From JAAFHZ01 sp964247085 (GTDB taxonomy: Bacteria; Cyanobacteriota; Cyanobacteriia; Cyanobacteriales; Chamaesiphonaceae), in assembly GCA_964247085.1 (NCBI GenBank), contig CAXTSX010000088.1:1-8228 (forward strand): a stretch of 8,228 nt of DNA, written 5' to 3'. The notes beneath the pieces were generated by a model that saw only the letters and a program-made list of their open reading frames with translations, was not told the origin of the DNA and did no database searches. Below are positions 6,008-8,228 of this stretch, one piece after another. Position numbers and translations under genes: made by a program. Positions within the stretch are counted from its first letter, which is position 1; every line of letters starts with the position of its first letter.

Positions 6008-7387
6008 ATGCCTCCGATTATCCAAGCTCAACCGGCTCTTGAATTTTTACCACCTACTTTTAATCCGATCGTTTTCCAGCTGATTCGGTTAATATTACCT
6101 TTCTGGACTAAATTTCAGCTCAAAATCAAACGAATTGATACTGTTAATATCGATCAATTAGTACAGCTCTACAATGGATTTCAGCATAAACAAATTCGCC
6201 TGATGCTGGCCTTTCGTCATCCTAGCCCGGATGATGGTTTTGCCATGATGCATTTGCTGTCCCAGGCGTTGCCTAAAGCAGCCAAGAAACAGCGTATCAA
6301 ATTATCGATCGCTCCCCATGCCCACTTTATCTATGATCGAGGAGTGCCGATCTGGGCGGGTAAATTAGTTAGTTGGTTATTGCCCAATATGGGCGCAACG
6401 CCGATTCATCGAGGTAAGCTCGATCGAGTTGGTTTAAAATCTATTCGGAATTTGCTCTGGCAGGGAGAATTACCCCTAGCCATTGCCCCCGAAGGTGGTA
6501 CCAATGGCCATAATGAAATCATTAGCCCCCTGGAACCAGGTGCCATTCAAATGGGCTTTTGGTGCATTGAAGATCTGAAAGCAGCTGGCCTAGAGCAAGA
6601 CGTTTGGATTCTGCCGGTCGGCATTCAATATCACTATCAAAATCCACCCTGGGTAGCGATCGATCGACTATTGCAAGAATTAGAAATCGATTGTGGTCTC
6701 ACCGCTCTGCCCGGAGATATTTCCGCCGTGCGTTACCAACGTCTCTACCGGTTGGGAGAATATGTTCTAAATTTGATGGAAGATTTTTACCAGCGTTGTT
6801 ACCGACAAAGCTTTCCGGAACGAGTGGCTAGTGAGCAATCAATTGACGCGGCAGAATTTACTACCAGGTTGCAAACCTTATTGGATGTATCCCTCCAAGT
6901 CGCTGAACAACATTTTGGCATTAAGCCCAAGGGGACAGTGATCGATCGCTGCCGCAAATTAGAACAAGCTGGCTGGGACTGTATCTACCGTGAAGACATC
7001 AGCAACCCCGGTCAGCTTTCCCCCTTAGAACGCGGACTAGCCGATCGAGTGGCCGCCGAAGCCAGTTCCCGGATGTGGCATATGCGTTTAGTGGAAGGAT
7101 TTGTAGCTGTTACCGGGTCTTATGTGAGAGCCGTACCTAGCCCGGAAAGATTTGCCGAAACTAGTCTCATCCTGTGGGATGTGATTCACAAAATCAAAGG
7201 TGACCATGTCAATCATCACCGACCAGATCTGGGCGATCGCCGCGCCACCATGACGATCGGTGAACCGATTTCGATCTCAGCCCACTGGCCAGCATATAGT
7301 AGTAGCAGAGCTGGAGCAAAACAGACCTTGGTGAAGTTAACAGAGCAGCTCCAAGATGCGTTGCAAGCCACCATTAAAAACCATTAA
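6008..7387 (+). CDS. PlsC-like glycerolipid acyltransferase with long C-terminal region
   Basis: The N-terminal half (about residues 60-215) has the blocks of the PlsC/glycerol-phosphate acyltransferase family. Block I is FRHPSPDD with His71 and Asp76 of the catalytic Hx4D; block II-like is GATPIHRG (129-136); block III is APEGGTNGH with Glu162; block IV is ILPVGI (201-206). Such enzymes move an acyl group from acyl-ACP or acyl-CoA to lysophosphatidate or a related acceptor at the inner face of the membrane. Block III is EGG rather than the common EGTRS, so the acceptor may differ from plain LPA. The remaining 240 residues are a mostly helical region with no domain I can name. There is one hydrophobic N-terminal stretch (about 20-36) that could associate with membrane. 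Length (459) is about twice that of a minimal PlsC. There is no Shine-Dalgarno sequence. The gene starts 18 nt after the pepA terminator and overlaps the convergent CHAT gene by 4 bp. Confidence 0.85.
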   Translation: MPPIIQAQPALEFLPPTFNPIVFQLIRLILPFWTKFQLKIKRIDTVNIDQLVQLYNGFQHKQIRLMLAFRHPSPDDGFAMMHLLSQALPKAAKKQRIKLSIAPHAHFIYDRGVPIWAGKLVSWLLPNMGATPIHRGKLDRVGLKSIRNLLWQGELPLAIAPEGGTNGHNEIISPLEPGAIQMGFWCIEDLKAAGLEQDVWILPVGIQYHYQNPPWVAIDRLLQELEIDCGLTALPGDISAVRYQRLYRLGEYVLNLMEDFYQRCYRQSFPERVASEQSIDAAEFTTRLQTLLDVSLQVAEQHFGIKPKGTVIDRCRKLEQAGWDCIYREDISNPGQLSPLERGLADRVAAEASSRMWHMRLVEGFVAVTGSYVRAVPSPERFAETSLILWDVIHKIKGDHVNHHRPDLGDRRATMTIGEPISISAHWPAYSSSRAGAKQTLVKLTEQLQDALQATIKNH

Positions 7388-8228
7388 TTTTTGAGCCGGA
7401 CATTAACTGCTTTGCCACTAATCTTCAAAACACCCAAGCGTTGTGTAGTAGTGTATTCCATCCGTTCCGTTTCCCCTTGGCAAACCCAAGCAGCCCAAAA
7501 ATAGGGACGGGCAAAGGGGTAATCCGAGCCATCATCACAATTGGCCTCTTGTAGTTCTTCTAGTGCCCGGCGACCAGCGGCAGTTTCTTTTAGTTCAGTG
7601 CGAGTACGAGTACATAGGTATACCTGAGCTTCAATCAGAGCCGCGCCTTTACCCATTTTGTGATTCTGAAGATTATCAAAAAATCTTTCGATCAGTACCA
7701 CCGATACTAATATTGGCACCGACCAAAGATTGGCGATCGTAGTTTTAGTGCCCGCAATGCCAAAAGCCCGACGTATTTGATGAATACCTTCCCCGGACTG
7801 GATGGTGCCGGGGGCAGTGCCGCAGACAGTCAGAATCGTGAGATTATTACTGTGCAGATCAAGAGCGGCAATTTCGCTCGCTAATAGCAAGTTATTTTTA
7901 TCTACATTCGACCCACTCAGAGCTAGACCCGCTCTATTCATTGGATCTGGCGTGTTGTTGGTGGGTTCTAGAGAAAAACCATAGGTGAGGATACTCAGAA
8001 TATGGGGGCAAGTACTGGTGATGGAGTTCTTGGTAGCATCTTGTTCGTAACGCTCTTTGCCGTTGAGTCGATAGGCGATCGATCTCCCCAACAAACCATA
8101 GTTCTGTAGAGGCGGGAAGGCCAGATTGCTGATATCTGATTTGGCCAAATGTTCAGTAGCGATCGATAACACTGGTGGCGACTGCGCCGAGTTATCATCA
8201 AAATCTGGATCAGCGACCACCAAGGAAG
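7384..8228 (-). CDS. CHAT-domain protein (caspase-like fold), C-terminal part, catalytic His apparently replaced
   Basis: The frame is open to the right edge, so only the C-terminal 281 residues are visible. A TTG at 8221-8223 is probably internal, because the family phrase SLVVADPDF continues across it. The CHAT pattern is clear (numbering from the TTG codon): ATKNSITSTCPHILSILTYGF (62-82, given as landmarks ATKNSI and PHILSILTYGF), RAGLALSGSN, LLLASEIAALDL, LTILTVCGTAPG with Cys134, GEGIHQIRRAFGIAGTKTTI, NLWSVP and RPYFWAAWVCQGE. CHAT proteins are cysteine proteases or pseudo-proteases, often with TPR repeats upstream. Here the His expected in AT-H-G is Tyr81 (codon TAT at 7983-7981) and the Asp usually after the Cys is Gly135. 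The dyad is thus incomplete and protease activity is doubtful. About 25 residues after the CHAT domain (TTTQRLGVLKISG onwards) are unassigned. It converges on the acyltransferase gene. Partners and N-terminal domains lie outside the window. Confidence 0.88.
   Translation of the reverse strand, partial: SLVVADPDFDDNSAQSPPVLSIATEHLAKSDISNLAFPPLQNYGLLGRSIAYRLNGKERYEQDATKNSITSTCPHILSILTYGFSLEPTNNTPDPMNRAGLALSGSNVDKNNLLLASEIAALDLHSNNLTILTVCGTAPGTIQSGEGIHQIRRAFGIAGTKTTIANLWSVPILVSVVLIERFFDNLQNHKMGKGAALIEAQVYLCTRTRTELKETAAGRRALEELQEANCDDGSDYPFARPYFWAAWVCQGETERMEYTTTQRLGVLKISGKAVNVRLKN

Noticed and set aside
71..7240. Repeated GCGATCGC palindromes as a possible repeat system
   Set aside because: These are HIP1 sites, a known and widespread feature of cyanobacterial genomes, useful here as a taxonomic hint only.
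8221..8223. TTG as start of the CHAT protein
   Set aside because: The reading frame and the family phrase SLVVADPDF continue upstream across the window edge, so the gene is partial.

Overview
The window looks like a piece of a cyanobacterial chromosome. The palindrome GCGATCGC (HIP1), typical of many cyanobacteria, occurs at least six times (71, 691, 1593, 1950, 4742 and 7233), and CGATCG cores are frequent elsewhere. Most start codons lack a Shine-Dalgarno sequence, and the mix of protein families (PlsC-like acyltransferase with a long C-terminal region, CHAT protein, single ABC permease gene, Coq4-like protein) fits a cyanobacterium. The genus cannot be named from this stretch. No rRNA, tRNA, insertion sequence or CRISPR array was seen.

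Layout, left to right. The 3' end of glmS enters at the left edge (+) and converges on a gene for a membrane protein with a helical/coiled-coil tail (-, 418-1188). A 299-bp divergent spacer with a hairpin and a 10-bp direct repeat leads to an OppC/DppC-type ABC permease (+, 1488-2372). Three genes then lie on the minus strand. Read in their own direction they are a TetR-family regulator (4194-3613), a short Coq4-like protein with the HDx2Hx11E metal motif (3479-3000) and a stand-alone MEKHL-domain protein (2918-2388). The regulator is divergent from pepA (leucyl aminopeptidase, +, 4457-5935), which ends in a strong intrinsic terminator. A PlsC-like acyltransferase gene follows (+, 6008-7387). 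Its stop codon overlaps the stop codon of a convergent CHAT-domain gene (-, 7384 to beyond the right edge).

How the parts may work together. Most genes look like independent housekeeping or accessory functions: amino-sugar synthesis, peptide import, peptide turnover and lipid acylation. The best candidate for a small regulated module is TetR / Coq4-like / MEKHL. The tetR promoter is overlapped by a nearly perfect inverted repeat, as expected for autorepression, and the predicted transcription start falls on or next to the ATG. Part of the half-site recurs upstream of the Coq4-like gene. Whether the three genes are one regulon is inference.

The most notable points are the Coq4-type motif in a protein of only 159 residues in an organism group that makes plastoquinone rather than ubiquinone, and the CHAT domain, which keeps the Cys of the caspase-like dyad but has Tyr where the catalytic His is expected.
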